Positions 1-7,630 of a DNA stretch of 21,807 bases are shown here, in pieces. Numbering within the stretch: the first letter of the stretch is position 1; every line of letters starts with the position of its first letter. The stretch comes from a virus, in the IMG/VR virus record IMGVR_UViG_3300020463_000162, positions 1 to 21,807 of that record; one strand, given 5' to 3'. The position numbers and the translations under genes are program-made. A model generated the notes under the pieces. It made no database searches. It was given only the letters and a program-made list of their open reading frames with translations, and had not been told where the DNA came from.

Positions 1-435
1 GTGATAGTAGTCACCTTTTTCACCTACTATGTTTTCGGCAACACCTTCGTGCATATTTTTCACATTAATGTTGTTTAAGTTAATTTTGTCACTTACAGCA
101 ATACAATATGCATGGCAATTTTGCAATTTGTTTGCATTTATGCTATCTAACAAATTTTTATAACTTGCTGAATGTGGTTCAAACGCATACACAGTATTAC
201 TTTTTACAATAGCAGAATACAAAGTGTATATTCCAATGTTTGCTCCAATATCAAAGAATATTGTGTTTGAATCAAAGTTATTCATCCATTTAATTGTTTC
301 TGGTTCCTTTGATAGCATTCTATCCATTCTATTTTTAATGTAAGTTTTTGACGCAGGATTATTTGAAAAAATAATATTTTTTCCTGCTACATTTATGTTA
401 AATTCTTTATCATTAAACTGTTTAAGTTTTGGCAT
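1..435 (-). CDS. FkbM-family SAM-dependent methyltransferase, 3' end cut by window edge
   Basis: Reading the minus strand from the ATG at 435 gives 145 codons with no stop before the window edge, so the C-terminal part is missing. The translation has a Rossmann SAM-binding core: FFDIGANIGIYTLYSA at about residues 60-75, followed by the acidic strand end VYAFEPH at about 83-89. This order is typical of FkbM methyltransferases, which often O-methylate sugars in surface-glycan gene sets. The start overlaps the stop of the upstream gene as TAATG (one shared base), so translation is probably coupled. The neighbours (KpsC-like protein, SGNH-like protein, glycosyltransferases) support a role in finishing a glycan. 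The family call is good; the substrate is unknown. Confidence 0.85.
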   Translation of the reverse strand, partial: MPKLKQFNDKEFNINVAGKNIIFSNNPASKTYIKNRMDRMLSKEPETIKWMNNFDSNTIFFDIGANIGIYTLYSAIVKSNTVYAFEPHSASYKNLLDSINANKLQNCHAYCIAVSDKINLNNINVKNMHEGVAENIVGEKGDYYH

Positions 436-1247
436 TATAAAAATCCTTTATCAATTAAAATTTCAACAGCACGACCATTTTCAATTTCTTCTGGTGTAAA
501 TTGTTGATAAGCCAAACTATATAACCATGGTTCTGGTCCAGCATAGTATGGATCTTCAATATCTTCTAATTGTAAATTACCCATAGGTTCTGCAAAACTT
601 TTTTTATCACAAAATATAGGTACTCCCATGCACACTGCTTCAACGGCACTTATACTACAACTTGTTACACACGCCCACGCATCTTTTAGGTCCTCGGATA
701 GGGGAACTGTTGCTTCACTTGGGCCTGAAGTTCCCCTGCCCCTAGGCTTGTGTCGAAGTTTGATTGGTCTATCAGTTACTCTTTTTAATTGGTCAATAGT
801 TTCATTAATCCAATTGGGCCTGTCAAGATAGTTGTGTATGCCAGTTGAACTAGGACATACTAAAATATGAGAGCCTTTTAGAGTTGGTGCTTTAATTTTC
901 ATTCCAAACTTTTCAAATCTATCTGCTTTACAATCCTTTAAAAACGTTGCGTGAATTTTATTTTTGCATATACGCCAATAATGATTATCATGTTTAAGAT
1001 TATTATTATCAAATCTGCCAAAGTAAGGAGTATCAGCAAACCAAAACTGATGTTTACGTTCTTCTAATTTTTTAACTAACGGTAAATTATTGTTTACAAA
1101 ACCCCAAAACATAGAATTTATTGCGGGTTCTATTTCGGCACCATTATCTTTAACAGTAATTTGATCAGGCCATGCTTTTTTAACACCGTTAAAAACTTCC
1201 CAAGCCTTGCTGTTAGGTTTATTAGATGGTGCGTAAATTGTTAGCAT
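435..1247 (-). CDS. KpsC/KpsS-like putative glycosyltransferase (paralogue A of four)
   Basis: This 270-residue protein is one of four paralogues here (also 5687-6502, 6650-7630, 10284-11153). Shared signposts are an early DTPYFGR segment (about residues 72-78), a strand and loop HILVCPSS, a TDRPIKLRHKPRG block, a nucleotide-sugar-site-like VTSCSISAVEAVCMGVPIF segment (about 194-212), and a C-terminal W..SLAYQQFTPEEIENG block. The late 'S.S...EA...G.P.F' pattern resembles GT-B capsule polysaccharide transferases (KpsC/KpsS, CDP-glycerol transferases), but the protein is shorter than those, as if only a reduced GT-B fold is present. It overlaps the SGNH gene by 26 bases upstream and abuts the methyltransferase downstream. 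Transferase activity is inferred; donor and acceptor are unknown. Confidence 0.7.
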   Translation of the reverse strand: MLTIYAPSNKPNSKAWEVFNGVKKAWPDQITVKDNGAEIEPAINSMFWGFVNNNLPLVKKLEERKHQFWFADTPYFGRFDNNNLKHDNHYWRICKNKIHATFLKDCKADRFEKFGMKIKAPTLKGSHILVCPSSTGIHNYLDRPNWINETIDQLKRVTDRPIKLRHKPRGRGTSGPSEATVPLSEDLKDAWACVTSCSISAVEAVCMGVPIFCDKKSFAEPMGNLQLEDIEDPYYAGPEPWLYSLAYQQFTPEEIENGRAVEILIDKGFL

Positions 1248-1911
1248 CTATGAATTCCTTTAATTGTTTTGCCCAATCCTTGTGTCCTTCTTCGCTTGGG
1301 TGAGCATCACCCACTTTGCAGTATTGTTTGTTTTCTCTTGTATAATCAAAATGACTTGTTTCTGATTTAAAAAAATTTTTTTTATTAATTTTATCAAACA
1401 ATAACTTTACGTCTTTGTTTACAATTTTTGCATCAGATAATGTATTGTAAAACACATAAGGATATTTTTTATTTTCAAAATAATCTTGTAAATCTAACAA
1501 ACCTAAAATAGATTCAACTTGAGTCATTACGTCTACATCAACACCTGTTGACAAAAGATATTTGAAAAAACTACGTGTTGACGTATCTTTATCTGGATTC
1601 CAAGTTTTCCAAGTAGTATCCATTGTTGGAAATTTATGTTTTTTATATCCATCAGATGTTGGGTAATCATATCTATTACCTCCACTTGATCCTATTAAAA
1701 AGAAACATTTTTTTGCTTGTTCTGGAAACTTTTCACACCAAACTCTTGTTGTCCACATGAGTCTTTTTGACCCTCTACCACCGCCGGCAAGGTTAACTGC
1801 AACATCTAACTCCATAAGTTTAGACAGTTCTATACCACAATGTGTATTAACTCCATCACGTGGTCTAAAAGTTAAAAACGAACAACCATTTATAAAGAGA
1901 CTGGTAAGCAT
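1222..1911 (-). CDS. SGNH/GDSL-hydrolase-like protein
   Basis: The 229-residue product has the layout of an SGNH hydrolase: an N-terminal nucleophile block FINGCSF with Ser11, a glycine-rich GGGRGSKRL block near residues 43-51, a strand ending IGSSGGNRYD near 73-82, and a C-terminal DAHPSEEGH block (202-210) that could supply the catalytic Asp and His. Proteins of this type deacylate or acylate sugars and esters, and they occur in polysaccharide clusters as acetyl-esterases or acetyltransferases. No signal peptide is visible, so it should act in the cytoplasm. It is the first gene of the three-gene minus-strand arm. The fold assignment rests on motif spacing only; the substrate is unknown. 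Confidence 0.65.
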   Translation of the reverse strand: MLTSLFINGCSFLTFRPRDGVNTHCGIELSKLMELDVAVNLAGGGRGSKRLMWTTRVWCEKFPEQAKKCFFLIGSSGGNRYDYPTSDGYKKHKFPTMDTTWKTWNPDKDTSTRSFFKYLLSTGVDVDVMTQVESILGLLDLQDYFENKKYPYVFYNTLSDAKIVNKDVKLLFDKINKKNFFKSETSHFDYTRENKQYCKVGDAHPSEEGHKDWAKQLKEFIDANNLRTI

Positions 1912-1951
1912 AATCTAATAATTATATATTAGTTATTTGACTATTGCTACC
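1912..1951. promoter_or_regulatory. Divergent AT-rich spacer, possible promoters
   Basis: This 40-base gap separates two divergent operons and is almost pure A/T. On the minus strand it contains TATAAT (1926-1921), but that lies only nine bases before the ATG at 1911, which would give a very short leader. No convincing -35 is visible on either strand. It shares CTAATAATTAT (1915-1925) with the promoter region at 12365-12375. Promoter activity is plausible from position but weakly supported. Confidence 0.3.
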
Positions 1952-3034
1952 ATGAAAAACATTGATTCAATAAAATATTTTTTAGATAGATGGGAACAAG
2001 TTGACCACGGATACGATTATACTGTGCCTTATCACGAAGATATAGATCCGCACTATACAAGTTTACCAACCTTTGTTGCGGAATTTCATAATTGTAAAAT
2101 ACATAGTTGTCCGCTATTAGCAACCATGGGACAAAAACTTATTACCAATTATGTTTGGTCATTAACACACCAAAGTAAATTTAAACCTAACAAATCTCAC
2201 AAACTTTGGAAGGAATGGGGCGAAGAAGTTAAAGTAGAGTTACCACACGTTACCCAGACGTTTGATGAAAGATACACATATGTTTGGCTACCAATCGACG
2301 AAGCAAGTGCAAACAATCCTTGGCACATTTGGATTGATGTAATTAGTAAATTTAGATTAATGGAAAAAAGATGGTCAACTGACTTTTCAAGATACTGTTA
2401 TATTATTGCTAACGAAAGCAAATACTTAGAAAAAGTTGTAAAGGAATTATTTCCTGAAATTAAAATAGTTGTAATGCCAAAAAACGAAACATGGCAATTT
2501 AAACATTTGCTTGTACCTAGTTTAAGTAATTCTAAGGATGGTGTTATTACTCCTCACCTAGCACAATGGTTGAGACATTTTAAAGGAATACCAAAATTAA
2601 AAGATCTTAAACCTCACAGAAAAATTGTTGTGCTTAGACCGGGTGCGAAAACAAGAAAAATCATGAACTCAGATGAATTAGTACTTGCACTTAAAGGATG
2701 GGAAACTGTTGCATTAGAAAAAATGACAATAAGAGAACAAATGAAAACATTTGCAGAAGCAACACATATTGTTGCGGCACACGGTGCAGGATTAGTCAAC
2801 TTGTTGTGGTGTAAGCCAGGCACAAAAGTAATTGAGATACAAGATCCAAAAATGATACACAAAAAAGTTTATCCAATACTCTCACACCATTTAGGATTAA
2901 AACACGAGTTGTACCTTGCTGATACTGTGCCAATTGCAATGGAAGGAAATAAAAAACCTAAAGGTGTTAAAAGATTTAGCGACTTGATAAATTTTAAAGT
3001 TAACGTTGGTGATTTAATTAAGCACCTTGACTAA
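1952..3034 (+). CDS. GT61 (DUF563) family glycosyltransferase
   Basis: A 360-residue protein is read from ATG 1952; an in-frame TTG at 1937 is a poorer start. The C-terminal half carries the DUF563/GT61 pattern: RKIVVLRPGAKTRK, then a segment ALKGWETVALEKMTIREQ, then ATHIVAAHGAGLVNLLW, then PGTKVIEIQ. The HGAGL.N...C.PG.K.IEI run is the family hallmark. GT61 enzymes transfer pentoses or N-acetylhexosamines, and bacterial members appear in surface-glycan loci. The gene is divergent from the SGNH arm and ends tail-to-tail with the next minus-strand gene, overlapping it by 17 bases with no terminator between. No membrane segment is seen. The family is well supported; the sugar is not determined. 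Confidence 0.85.
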   Translation: MKNIDSIKYFLDRWEQVDHGYDYTVPYHEDIDPHYTSLPTFVAEFHNCKIHSCPLLATMGQKLITNYVWSLTHQSKFKPNKSHKLWKEWGEEVKVELPHVTQTFDERYTYVWLPIDEASANNPWHIWIDVISKFRLMEKRWSTDFSRYCYIIANESKYLEKVVKELFPEIKIVVMPKNETWQFKHLLVPSLSNSKDGVITPHLAQWLRHFKGIPKLKDLKPHRKIVVLRPGAKTRKIMNSDELVLALKGWETVALEKMTIREQMKTFAEATHIVAAHGAGLVNLLWCKPGTKVIEIQDPKMIHKKVYPILSHHLGLKHELYLADTVPIAMEGNKKPKGVKRFSDLINFKVNVGDLIKHLD

Positions 3035-3761
3035 CAGCAGGAAAAGTAGAGGACAAAAAATTGTATAAAGGAGAATCATCTCTGTATTTTCTACCGCCTG
3101 CACTGTGTAAAAAATAAGTTTTTCTGTAGTTCCAATCCTTAAACAATCCGTTATTTTTAACATTAAACATTGGACTTAAATCATGATACTCTATACCACT
3201 TTGAACAACACACCAGTTTAAAAATTGTCCGTCATCGCAGTCAAACTCTTTCCATTTTTGTACCCATGGCATCATTATATCTCTACAATTTTTGTTAATC
3301 ATCCAAACACCGCTTTGAAAAAATACTTTTCTAATGCTATCTAAATCACAATTATCGAATATAGTATGCATACTACTTTTAATTTGACTGTCATTCATTC
3401 CACGATATTTTGTGTAAGCGGGCGATTTAAATGATTTAATTCCTAAATTATGATTAAAAATATCTGGAGCATGATCAAAAGCAAATACATCAGTATCAAC
3501 ATATAATATTTGATCATATTCGTCTAACCATTTGTTATTAAAAAATAAATCAAATCTTTCCCAGGTAGGATGTCTAAACAATAAAGCGGGTTCACTAACA
3601 CGCAAAAAGTCATGTCCGTACTTTGCACAATATTTTTTAAAACTATATTCTGAATATTTTTCTGTATTTGTTGACTGTATTTTTAACCAAGAAGGACTAT
3701 TTTTTTTGACTTCAGGATATAAATTTATGTCAATGTAATATTGTATTACCAAATTTTTCAT
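3018..3761 (-). CDS. GT-A fold glycosyltransferase with DTD motif (GT8-like)
   Basis: The 247-residue product starts at ATG 3761 (MKNLVIQYY...). A longer in-frame reading exists from 3821, but those extra 20 residues are not domain-like. It shows DQILYVDTDVFAF with a DxD metal/nucleotide-sugar motif at residues 89-91, then VFFQSGVWMIN (acceptor-site-like), DDGQFLNW, and a late YFLHSAGG whose His could be the third metal ligand, as in GT8-type enzymes. It lies alone on the minus strand between plus-strand genes, with a T4 late-type box immediately upstream, suggesting separate late expression. The DxD fold is clear; the exact family and donor are inferred. It is not an obvious paralogue of the 3805/9391 pair. 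Confidence 0.78.
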   Translation of the reverse strand: MKNLVIQYYIDINLYPEVKKNSPSWLKIQSTNTEKYSEYSFKKYCAKYGHDFLRVSEPALLFRHPTWERFDLFFNNKWLDEYDQILYVDTDVFAFDHAPDIFNHNLGIKSFKSPAYTKYRGMNDSQIKSSMHTIFDNCDLDSIRKVFFQSGVWMINKNCRDIMMPWVQKWKEFDCDDGQFLNWCVVQSGIEYHDLSPMFNVKNNGLFKDWNYRKTYFLHSAGGRKYRDDSPLYNFLSSTFPAVSQGA

Positions 3762-3766
3762 ACAAA

Positions 3767-3774
3767 TATTTATA
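3767..3774 (-). promoter_or_regulatory. T4-type late promoter box TATAAATA
   Basis: The minus strand reads TATAAATA exactly, matching the T4 late -10 element recognised by the gp55 sigma factor. It sits directly upstream of the gene starting at 3761. With usual late-promoter geometry (+1 six bases beyond the box) transcription would begin at about 3761, the A of the ATG, giving a leaderless mRNA. Because the DNA is AT-rich a chance match is possible, but the position in a 43-base divergent gap argues for function. Confidence 0.5.
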
Positions 3775-3804
3775 GAGGCATCACATGACAAGTAAATATT
3801 GGAA

Positions 3805-4695
3805 ATGAAGTTAAAAATCATTACATCTTATAAACCAGGCACTTGGAAGTCGTTTGCAAAACGTGGAATACATTCAATGGCTGAAAAATTTCCAAAGGAT
3901 GTAGATATTTTTTTATATTGTGAAGAACAAAAACCTCAAGATGTTAAAAATAGAATTCAATGCATTGATCTAATAAAAGCAGAACCGGAACTGTTCAATT
4001 TCAAAAACAAATATAAAGATGATCCTGTTGCTAATGGCAAGTTAACACAGATACCCGACGGAGTACGTAGGTCAAATACACTGCAAGGATTAGACAAAGA
4101 TAAAGAATCTTTTTTATGGGACGCTGTAAGATTTTCAAATAAAGTTTTTTGTATTATAAATGCTGTGCGTAATTCAAAAGACTATGATTACGTATTATGG
4201 ATTGATGCTGATACATTTACTTTCAGGCCGGTACCTTTAGATTTTTTCCAAAATTTATTACCTCACGATACTATGTTGACCTATCTCGGTAGAGAAAATC
4301 CAACATTAAATGATGGAGGCGTTTATCCTGAATGTGGATTTGTTGGCTATAACTTAAGACATCCGGAGATACAAAATTTTATAACTGATTGGGAAAATCT
4401 TTACAAAACAGGCGAAGTATTTGACATACTTGAATGGCACGACTCGTTTGTGTTTTGGCATCTAAGCAAAATATATAGAAAAAATAAAAATATAAAAGTT
4501 CACGATATAGGTTACCAAAAAGGCGTCAAAGGACATCATGTATTCATCAACAGTGAGTTGGGTCTGTACATGGACCATTTTAAAGGCAAAAGAAAAAGCA
4601 GAGGTACATCTGCTAAAAAAGATTTGAGAGAAAACCCTAATGCGTCAGTAACGGTACAGGAAATAGATTATTGGAAAAAAGTTCCACCGGCCTAA
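3805..4695 (+). CDS. GT-A type glycosyltransferase with DAD motif (copy 1)
   Basis: The start is taken at ATG 3805 (MKLKIITSYKPGTW), matching the start of its paralogue at 9391; a TTG two codons upstream is not needed. The 296-residue product has VLWIDADTFTFRP, whose DAD at residues 134-136 fits a DxD metal/nucleotide-sugar site, preceded by SFLWDAVRFSNKVFC. The C-terminal region ends in KGHHVFINSELGLYMDHFKGKRK. The N-terminal ITSYKPGTW and DPVANG blocks are also shared with copy 2. It opens the long plus-strand glycan operon and is followed after 21 bases by gmd. It is cytoplasmic, with no signal or membrane segment. The transferase class is well supported; the donor could be the gmd product, but that is inference. 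Confidence 0.8.
   Translation: MKLKIITSYKPGTWKSFAKRGIHSMAEKFPKDVDIFLYCEEQKPQDVKNRIQCIDLIKAEPELFNFKNKYKDDPVANGKLTQIPDGVRRSNTLQGLDKDKESFLWDAVRFSNKVFCIINAVRNSKDYDYVLWIDADTFTFRPVPLDFFQNLLPHDTMLTYLGRENPTLNDGGVYPECGFVGYNLRHPEIQNFITDWENLYKTGEVFDILEWHDSFVFWHLSKIYRKNKNIKVHDIGYQKGVKGHHVFINSELGLYMDHFKGKRKSRGTSAKKDLRENPNASVTVQEIDYWKKVPPA
4272..4596 (+). repeat. Near-identical DNA patches shared with 9858-10182
   Basis: Three blocks inside this gene match the paralogue at a constant offset of 5586 bases. They are 4272-4303 (32 of 32 identical), 4324-4376 (one mismatch in 53) and 4531-4596 (two mismatches in 66). Sequence between and outside the blocks has diverged clearly. The constant offset means no indels separate the blocks. 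This looks like gene duplication followed by patchy conversion or strong selection on these parts. Confidence 0.85.
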
Positions 4696-4716
4696 CAAAA
4701 ACATAATTAAAAGTAC

Positions 4717-5700
4717 ATGAAGAAAATTGCATTTGTAACAGGAATGACCGGACAAGATGGTCCTTATCTTGCACAACATTTACTACACCATGATTACAAA
4801 GTATATGGTTTGGTAAAAAGATACAGCAATCCAAATCTATCAAATTTAGATTATCTAGGCATTGAAAATGATGTTGAACTTATAACTGGCGATATAACAG
4901 ACGATGCCAATATGAATCATCTTATAAGAACTCTTAAACCAAACGAATTTTATAACTTGGCCGCACAAAGTTTTGTAGGTGCAAGTTGGGAACTAAACAA
5001 ACAGACAAGCGAAGTAAATGCTATGGGAGTTTTAAATATTTTAAATGCAATAGTTGGACATAATCCTACAACAAAATTTTATCAAGCAAGTACAAGTGAA
5101 TTATATGGAAATGCAAACAGAGATGGTGTTCAAGACGAACTTACACCGTTTCATCCTCGTTCACCATACGGTGTTTCTAAATTGTATGCTTATTGGATGA
5201 CAATAAACTTTCGTGAAAGTTATAGTATACACGCATCAAATGGTGTGCTGTTTAATCATGAATCTCCTATTAGAGGTAAAGAATTTGTAACAAGAAAAGT
5301 AACCGACGGTGTTGCAAAAATAAAATTAGGACTTGCAAAAAAACTTACACTAGGAAATCTTGAAGCAAAAAGAGATTGGGGATTTGCTGGAGACTTTGTT
5401 GAAGCCATGTATGCAATGGTACAACAAAAAGAACCTGGGGATTATGTAATATGCACAGGTGTTCAACATACTATCCGAGAACTATTAACTCATGCATTTG
5501 ACACTGTTGGTATTACAGATTGGGAGCAATATATAGAAACTGATCCTCGTTTTAAACGTCCAGCAGAAGTTCACGCTCTACACGGATCCTATGCAAAAGC
5601 AAAAGAAATTTTGAATTGGGAACCAAAAACATCATTTAAAGACATGGTTGCTTTAATGGTTAATGAGGATGTGAAACGACTGTCGAATGATATACGTTAG
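4717..5700 (+). CDS. gmd: GDP-mannose 4,6-dehydratase
   Basis: This enzyme converts GDP-mannose to GDP-4-keto-6-deoxymannose, the precursor of GDP-fucose, GDP-rhamnose and GDP-perosamine. The 327-residue product has the extended-SDR NADP site TGMTGQDG (residues 8-15), the NLAAQSFVGASW block, the catalytic region STSELYG (125-131) with YGVSK (151-155), and the GMD-specific NHESPIRGKEFVTRK block followed by LGNLEAKRDWGFAGDFVEAM. All catalytic positions look intact, and length is slightly under the usual 340-370. No fucose synthase (fcl), perosamine synthase or reductase follows, so the next step must come from the host, from outside the window, or from an unrecognised gene. The stop overlaps the next gene by 14 bases. 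Call very secure. Confidence 0.97.
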   Translation: MKKIAFVTGMTGQDGPYLAQHLLHHDYKVYGLVKRYSNPNLSNLDYLGIENDVELITGDITDDANMNHLIRTLKPNEFYNLAAQSFVGASWELNKQTSEVNAMGVLNILNAIVGHNPTTKFYQASTSELYGNANRDGVQDELTPFHPRSPYGVSKLYAYWMTINFRESYSIHASNGVLFNHESPIRGKEFVTRKVTDGVAKIKLGLAKKLTLGNLEAKRDWGFAGDFVEAMYAMVQQKEPGDYVICTGVQHTIRELLTHAFDTVGITDWEQYIETDPRFKRPAEVHALHGSYAKAKEILNWEPKTSFKDMVALMVNEDVKRLSNDIR

Positions 5701-6502
5701 TGCTACAAATAGAAAACTTACAGAAAAATATGTTGACTGGGCAGTAAAAGGTTTACCCGGATCAAAAAAATTACAACCCACTGAAATATTAAAAAAGACA
5801 GACGCAAATAAAGTTGTTATGTTTGGTGTTTTGCGAGGCACACATCTTGTATATAGATGGGCAGAAAAAAACAAAATAGATTTTTACTACATCGATAGAC
5901 CTTACTGGGGAGAAACACGTAACTCTCCATACTATGTTAAAATTGTAAAAAACAATCATCTAAAAAACTGGCAAGAGAAAAGACCGGATGATAGATTCAA
6001 AAAATCGTTTCCGTGGCCTATACACCCATGGAAAAAAAACGGCAAAAATATTATTGTTTGCCCTCCGTCAAATGCAATGGCAAAATTTTTCCAAGTTGAA
6101 AATTGGTTAGATAATACTTTAAAAATTTTGCGTAGTAATACGGATAGACCGATTATAGTAAAAAACAAAGGGTACAATCCCATTATTGGCTTGGATAAAA
6201 ACGGTGGATATATTGTAACAGGAAAAGACGACACAAAACCAAGCGGACCTATTGATTGGAACGATGCTTATGCTATTGTAACTTACAATTCAAACATAAG
6301 TTTAGAAGCAACTACTAAAGGTATACCTTGTTTTACAGATGCACACAACGCCTGTGCACCAATATCAGAAACAGATTTTACTAAAATCGAACAACCTAAA
6401 TATGTTGAACGTGAACCGTTGTATTACTCAATGGCTTATGGTCAATTTACTGCAGAAGAAATACAAAATGGTTATGCATGGAGGATATTAGATGGCAATT
6501 GA
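5687..6502 (+). CDS. KpsC/KpsS-like putative glycosyltransferase (paralogue B of four)
   Basis: This 271-residue protein is closest to paralogue A at 435-1247. They share DRPYWG (A: DTPYFG), NIIVCPPS, a TDRPI strand, VTYNSNISLEATTKGIPCF, and the end block YYSMAYGQFTAEEIQNGYAWRIL (A: YSLAYQQFTPEEIENGRA). The Asn-Ser...Glu-Ala...Gly-Pro arrangement resembles the donor-binding C-terminal half of capsule transferases. The start ATG lies inside the end of gmd (14-base overlap), so the two are likely translated together. No membrane or signal segment is visible. Because A and B are on opposite strands about 5 kb apart, the family probably spread by duplication with inversion or independent acquisition. 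Transferase function is inferred. Confidence 0.68.
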   Translation: MIYVSATNRKLTEKYVDWAVKGLPGSKKLQPTEILKKTDANKVVMFGVLRGTHLVYRWAEKNKIDFYYIDRPYWGETRNSPYYVKIVKNNHLKNWQEKRPDDRFKKSFPWPIHPWKKNGKNIIVCPPSNAMAKFFQVENWLDNTLKILRSNTDRPIIVKNKGYNPIIGLDKNGGYIVTGKDDTKPSGPIDWNDAYAIVTYNSNISLEATTKGIPCFTDAHNACAPISETDFTKIEQPKYVEREPLYYSMAYGQFTAEEIQNGYAWRILDGN

Positions 6503-6650
6503 TATGAAAAGATATGTGTTTTTAGTTACATACAAACAAGGTGGTGCTCCTATGAAAGTTGCAGAAGAAGGAAGGACATCAATAGAGGCTAAAAAAATTG
6601 TTGAGGCAAGATTCCCAGGAGCAACGGTAATGTTAGCAGAAGGTTTTTAA
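6492..6650 (+). CDS. Small conserved-looking protein, 52 residues
   Basis: A short ORF bridges the two KpsC-like genes exactly: its ATG lies in the last codons of the upstream gene (11-base overlap) and its stop shares a base with the next start as TAATG. The product begins MAIDMKRYVFLVTYK, continues with SIEAKKIVEARFPGATV and ends MLAEGF. The pattern of strand, helix containing EAKKIVEARFPGA, strand is like small beta-alpha-beta proteins found widely in marine T4-like phages, where the function is unknown. An inner ATG at 6504 is an alternative start giving 48 residues. The perfect fit into the coupled operon is the best evidence that it is real. Confidence 0.75.
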   Translation: MAIDMKRYVFLVTYKQGGAPMKVAEEGRTSIEAKKIVEARFPGATVMLAEGF

Positions 6651-7630
6651 TGAAAGTTGAAATATTTCGAAGAACGGTTAAAGACAGACGCAGAGGAGCC
6701 AGTTGGGATCTACTGCAACATATGGCAGAAGGTGTACGTGCTTGTGGAGATCAACCTGTAATAGTAAATGAAAATATGACCGGGCAGTGGCAAAAGGATG
6801 AAATGGAGCCTACTGCACCAATTGGTTGTATGTTTGGATATGGCGGTACAAATCAAAGGCATCATACAAAAGGCAGAAGATTAGACCTTGTGGAACGAGC
6901 AAAGAAAAAAGGAATCTATATTATTACATTTGACGGAGGCATATTATCTAGTTTTGGAAACGTGCATGGACCCGATCATCATTGGAGAGTTGCATTATAT
7001 TCTCCCATGAATAATGGAAACTTTCTATCAGATAATAGTCCGCCCGATAGATGGGAACGTATGAAAAAGTTATGGAATATAAAATACGAACCATGGAGAA
7101 AATCGAATCCTAACGATCCAATTATGTTTGTGTTACAACCTAAAGACAACTGGAGTATGAATGAATTAGATCCTGTTGCTTGGTTTAAAGATGTTTATAA
7201 AAAAATAAGACCGCTTACAAAAAGACCTTTTTTAGTAAGACCACATCCTAATCATGTTGTGCATATAGAAGAAAGAATAAACGAGTTTCCTAAAGACTGT
7301 AAAGTTATAATTGGACAAAAATTTTTTAAAGGTGATGAGAAAAAGTACTACAGATTCAACTATCAAGAGGCATTAAATAATTGTCATGCTATTATTACTC
7401 ACAATTCTACTGCCAGTATCGATTCCTGCGTTCGTGGTATCCCTACCTTTGTTACCTCAGATCTTGCAATTTGTTGGCCTGTAGCAAACAAAGACTTATC
7501 TAAAATAGAATCACCAGAATATCCAGACAGAGACCAATGGGTATATGACCTTGGTTATAAACAGTGGACGGAAAAAGAGATCAAAGACGGCACTGTATTC
7601 AAACGTTTCAAAGAAAAATTAGGATTATAA
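6650..7630 (+). CDS. KpsC/KpsS-like putative glycosyltransferase (paralogue C of four, longest)
   Basis: At 326 residues this is the largest of the four paralogues. It has a clearer N-terminal half: FGYGGTNQRHH, then IITFDGGILSSFG and HHWRVALYSPMNNGNF. The C-terminal half carries RPFLVRPHPNHVVH, a strand CKVIIGQ, then AIITHNSTASIDSCVRGIPTFV and the shared tail IESPEYPDRDQWVYDLGY. RPHPxH plus the HNSTAS...GIP run is very like KpsC/KpsS and related GT-B transferases, giving the best clue to the family. The start overlaps the small upstream ORF by one base, and the stop directly abuts the asnB start with no gap. The donor could be any CMP-, CDP- or GDP-sugar; the sequence does not say. Confidence 0.72.
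   Translation: MKVEIFRRTVKDRRRGASWDLLQHMAEGVRACGDQPVIVNENMTGQWQKDEMEPTAPIGCMFGYGGTNQRHHTKGRRLDLVERAKKKGIYIITFDGGILSSFGNVHGPDHHWRVALYSPMNNGNFLSDNSPPDRWERMKKLWNIKYEPWRKSNPNDPIMFVLQPKDNWSMNELDPVAWFKDVYKKIRPLTKRPFLVRPHPNHVVHIEERINEFPKDCKVIIGQKFFKGDEKKYYRFNYQEALNNCHAIITHNSTASIDSCVRGIPTFVTSDLAICWPVANKDLSKIESPEYPDRDQWVYDLGYKQWTEKEIKDGTVFKRFKEKLGL

Noticed and set aside
628-831. Plus-strand open frame of 67 codons inside the minus-strand KpsC-like gene
   Set aside because: It is antisense to a well-supported gene and has no recognisable domain or start signal.
3762-3821. Twenty extra N-terminal residues on the minus-strand DTD glycosyltransferase
   Set aside because: They cross the late promoter box and run into the opposite gene, and the shorter start MKNLVIQ gives a natural first strand of the fold.
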